From: Ureibacillus yapensis
GTDB taxonomy: Bacteria > Bacillota > Bacilli > Bacillales_A > Planococcaceae
Reading direction: 5' to 3'
Length of the DNA stretch: 64,000 nucleotides
NCBI RefSeq assembly: GCF_003515775.1
Contig: NZ_QWEI01000012.1
Span: forward strand, 1 to 64,000
Shown in pieces: positions 61,540 through 64,000 of this stretch (position 1 is its first letter; each line of letters opens with the position of its first letter). A program made the position numbers and the translations under genes. The notes below the pieces were generated by a model, which was given only the letters and a program-made list of their open reading frames with translations, made no database searches and was not told the origin of the DNA.

Positions 61540-63198
61540 TCAAATTGTAAATTTAGATAGACGCAATTGCAATTCTTCCGCCAGGTGTGCCAGTGAATTG
61601 GCTGCACCCGTGATTTCTTCCATCGAGGCTAACTGCTCCTCTGAAGTGGCTGCAACGGAAGCTGAATTCTCCGAAGCAATTTTTGAAACGTGAGCCATTT
61701 CATTGGCATGTGTTGATACTTTTATCACTTCTTCATTAATTCGTTGAGAAATTGTTGTAATATTGAGCACCTGTCCTTGGACATGGTTTACTGATTCTTG
61801 AATGTTGCTAAAGGTAGTTTGTGTCTCCGAAGCAATTTCCAAACCTTTGTTGACCCGTTGTTTTACATCATTGATGGAGTTCACCGTTTTTTCTGTATCT
61901 TCTTCGATTCTATTTGCAATTCCGGTAATATTGGATACCAGATTCCGCGTTTGGTCGGCCAGCTTTTTCACTTCATCTGCAACAACGGCAAACCCTTTTC
62001 CTGCTTCGCCAGCTCTTGCTGCCTCAATGGATGCATTTAGCGAGAGCAAGTTTGTCTGATCGGCCACTTCCGTAATTTGCGTTAAAACTTTTACAATTTC
62101 CTTCGTTTGATTGTTTAATACGATAAGAGCATGGTCCGTTTCCTCTACTGATTCGTTTATGCGCTTCATTTGCGAAACGGTTTCTTCCACATAATTCGAC
62201 CCTTCTTTTGTCTTCTCGCTTGCGGAAACCACCAGCTGCTGTGCGACATCTGCGTTTTTTGTAATTTCATTCACCGCAGATAAGCTCTCATCCGCTGATT
62301 GAACAGATTCACCCGACATGAATGTTTGCTTCTCTGCTCCACTCGCAACTTGTTGAATTGAGTCGGAAATCAGTTCCGCGCCCTTCATCGTTTCATCGGC
62401 GCTTGCCATTAACTCTTCTGCTGAGGCTGCAACCTGGCTTGAACTGCCCTGAACATGGGATAAAAACTCTCGCAATGTTCTCGACATTTGATGAAAGGCA
62501 TTTTGCAACTGTCCAATTTCATCAGCGGTTGAAGATTTCTCCACTACAATGGCCAGATTTCCCTTTGCGATTTCCTCAGCATTGCGAGTCACTTGTCCAA
62601 TACGGCGAACGATGCGATTTGTTAACAAGAATGCCGTTGTAATACTGCCAATTAAAAGAATGGCAATCAAAATCGTCGACAGGGAAATAATCGATTGAAT
62701 ATTATTTTCCAGCTCTTCTTGCATCGAATTATATTGTGAGGTAATGTTGCGTTTCAACTCGATCACATCGTTGATCAATCCTTTTGTCCGAATGGACTGT
62801 CTTTTAATTTCCGATTGGCTATTATCCTCAATTGCTTGATTAGATTCACTTGAAATTTGATTGAATTTCCTTGTGATTTTATCAGCATATTCTTTCTGTT
62901 TTGAGCTCGTTAAGGATGGTGCCAGTTTTGCATAAATTGTTTCAATGGATTGCAAATCTTGATTAATGTCATTTTTGTTGCTTTCCGAGCTATTTAATGA
63001 ATAACTGCTCAATGACTTTTGCAGACTTTTTGCCGAACTGTTCAACTCTTCTACTGTAACCAATGATTGAACGATTGCTTCCGTTGATGATTTCAAGGTA
63101 AATAATTGGCTAATATTAAAGCCAATAATACACGTCGAAAGCAGCAAGGGAATCATTGATAATAGTAATATTTTATGTTTTAACTTCACCTTCATCAC
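61540..63198 (-). CDS. Methyl-accepting chemotaxis protein
   Basis: 552 residues: helix at about 8-27, an extracytoplasmic four-helix-like domain (about 30-168), helix at about 172-194, HAMP (195-248), then a signalling rod with the conserved tip [33 protein letters not shown] (split here: [15 protein letters not shown], then [13 protein letters not shown]). No C-terminal pentapeptide. It starts one base after the stop of the BMP-type binding protein gene (TAG, G, GTG/ATG), so both are made from one mRNA. The receptor may read the binding protein's ligand state. Confidence 0.9.
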   Translation of the reverse strand: MMKVKLKHKILLLSMIPLLLSTCIIGFNISQLFTLKSSTEAIVQSLVTVEELNSSAKSLQKSLSSYSLNSSESNKNDINQDLQSIETIYAKLAPSLTSSKQKEYADKITRKFNQISSESNQAIEDNSQSEIKRQSIRTKGLINDVIELKRNITSQYNSMQEELENNIQSIISLSTILIAILLIGSITTAFLLTNRIVRRIGQVTRNAEEIAKGNLAIVVEKSSTADEIGQLQNAFHQMSRTLREFLSHVQGSSSQVAASAEELMASADETMKGAELISDSIQQVASGAEKQTFMSGESVQSADESLSAVNEITKNADVAQQLVVSASEKTKEGSNYVEETVSQMKRINESVEETDHALIVLNNQTKEIVKVLTQITEVADQTNLLSLNASIEAARAGEAGKGFAVVADEVKKLADQTRNLVSNITGIANRIEEDTEKTVNSINDVKQRVNKGLEIASETQTTFSNIQESVNHVQGQVLNITTISQRINEEVIKVSTHANEMAHVSKIASENSASVAATSEEQLASMEEITGAANSLAHLAEELQLRLSKFTI

Positions 63199-63199
63199 C

Positions 63200-64000
63200 C
63201 TATTTCCGTACTGTCGCAGTTCCGTTGGAGATTTCTTCGATGTACTGGTCCAGTGTTTTTTGTTCTTGAGCCGATAAGCTTATGATGCGAATGGGTGCAA
63301 TGGCTACCCCATTTTCTTTTAAACCGAGTTGTTGATCTTTTTCACTAATCGAGCCCTTTTCAGCTAATTCTTTTACCGTATTGAAAATCGCTACGTCCAC
63401 TTGCTTTACCATTGAAGAGACAATCGCTTCTTCCGCAAGATAAAATTGATCGCTATCTACCCCAAAGGAGTAAATCCCCGATTCTTGTGACTGGAGTAAA
63501 ACTCCTACCCCCGTAAAGCCCGCTGCTGGATAAATATAATCCACCCCGGAAACAATCATTTCTCCCGCAATCTTTTTTCCCAGCTGGTCATCACCAAATG
63601 TCCCAGCATATTCAGTTAAGATCTTGGCATCGGGATTCACTGCCTTTACACCGTCAACAAAACCGTTTTCAAACTTATGTATGAGTTCAACGTCTTCCCC
63701 GCCGACAAATCCAACGACATTGCTTTGTGTTTTCATGCCTGCAATCACACCAACCAAAAAGGATCCTTCTTCTTCTTTGAAGGTAATATTATATACATTG
63801 GGCAAATCAGATTTGGAATCTATTAATAGGAAAGATACTTCCGGATATTTTTGAGCGGCTGTTTCCAATGCTTCTTGAATGGAGAAACCAAGTCCGATGA
63901 TTAAGTCATTTCCCTGTTCCACCAATTCCTCCAATCCTTGCTCATAGGTTTCGGAATCTTGCAATTCCCGGTAATCAAAGGAAATGCCCAACTCATCACG
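63200..64000 (-). CDS. BMP family substrate-binding protein, 5' end missing
   Basis: At least 267 residues reaching the window edge. It matches the Med/BmpA basic membrane protein family of nucleoside-type ABC binding proteins: [71 protein letters not shown] and [17 protein letters not shown] are the order of the two-lobe fold. Because the N-terminus is outside, a lipoprotein signal cannot be checked. It is followed one base later by a chemoreceptor gene instead of ABC transporter genes. Ligand perhaps a nucleoside or similar; unknown. Confidence 0.85.
   Translation of the reverse strand, partial: RDELGISFDYRELQDSETYEQGLEELVEQGNDLIIGLGFSIQEALETAAQKYPEVSFLLIDSKSDLPNVYNITFKEEEGSFLVGVIAGMKTQSNVVGFVGGEDVELIHKFENGFVDGVKAVNPDAKILTEYAGTFGDDQLGKKIAGEMIVSGVDYIYPAAGFTGVGVLLQSQESGIYSFGVDSDQFYLAEEAIVSSMVKQVDVAIFNTVKELAEKGSISEKDQQLGLKENGVAIAPIRIISLSAQEQKTLDQYIEEISNGTATVRK

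Overview
The window looks like chromosomal DNA of a low-GC, endospore-forming Firmicute (order Bacillales). The reasons are the strong AGGAGG-type ribosome binding sites, frequent TTG/GTG starts, U-tailed intrinsic terminators, and a set of Bacillus-type genes (lytH-like spore peptidase, ypsA, yugN, ykvI, ywbE, rpoN/rocR/rocD, xpt-pbuX with a purine riboswitch, bacterial nos, PerR-type katA). Gene content suggests the Lysinibacillus/Solibacillus side of the order, but that is inference only. I saw no rRNA, tRNA, CRISPR array, phage or insertion sequence. Most of the window is ordinary core/shell genome.

Layout. 0-3.1 kb: quinone/electrophile detoxification block on the minus strand (start of a flavin reductase-like gene, two paralogous ring-cleaving dioxygenases, a YceI lipocalin-like protein) carrying five near-identical MhqR-type palindromes. 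3.2-10 kb: spore peptidase LytH-like, thioredoxin-like protein, TerC metal transporter with a terminator hairpin in its leader, DUF1643-like and DUF2179 proteins, a decayed TetR gene next to an SDR dehydrogenase, a DinB-like protein, and a PGGX-repeat protein. 10-25 kb: MarR/MFS pair, a small basic protein plus Ser/Thr kinase-like pair, YugN, SLH protein, S66 and M20 peptidases, Asn-rich lipoprotein, FG-GAP-like protein, YkvI, a three-copy 52-bp tandem repeat, NERD protein, MenC/N-acylamino acid racemase, SDR, MFS. 25-32 kb: two drug-efflux-like units, a giant MMPL protein and an ABC-2 transporter, each divergent from a TetR regulator.

31.9-36.4 kb: sigma-54 (rpoN), its activator RocR and the ornithine aminotransferase gene rocD behind a textbook -24/-12 promoter, so that sigma factor, enhancer-binding protein and target sit together. 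A structured element with 17-bp inverted repeats lies between rpoN and rocR and forms the 3' end of rocR. 36.5-45 kb: ypsA, fumC, the xpt-pbuX purine salvage operon with a guanine-class riboswitch, a soluble chemoreceptor-like protein and an amino-acid permease. 45-56 kb: MFS, a membrane-anchored Mrr-like nuclease, nitric oxide synthase, UV endonuclease, a diguanylate cyclase, AlkD-like glycosylase, YwbE and PerR-box catalase, a stretch rich in oxidative/DNA-damage functions. 56-64 kb: AEC carrier, a GC-rich hairpin repeat, an unknown 486-residue protein overlapping a papain-like protein tail to tail, a CoA-transferase, and at the edge a BMP-type binding protein in one operon with a chemoreceptor.

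Most interesting: the MhqR-box regulon that includes yceI, the inverted-repeat element fused to rocR, the leader terminator before terC, the 52-bp tandem repeats, the GC-rich repeat at 57.1 kb, and the BMP-chemoreceptor operon.
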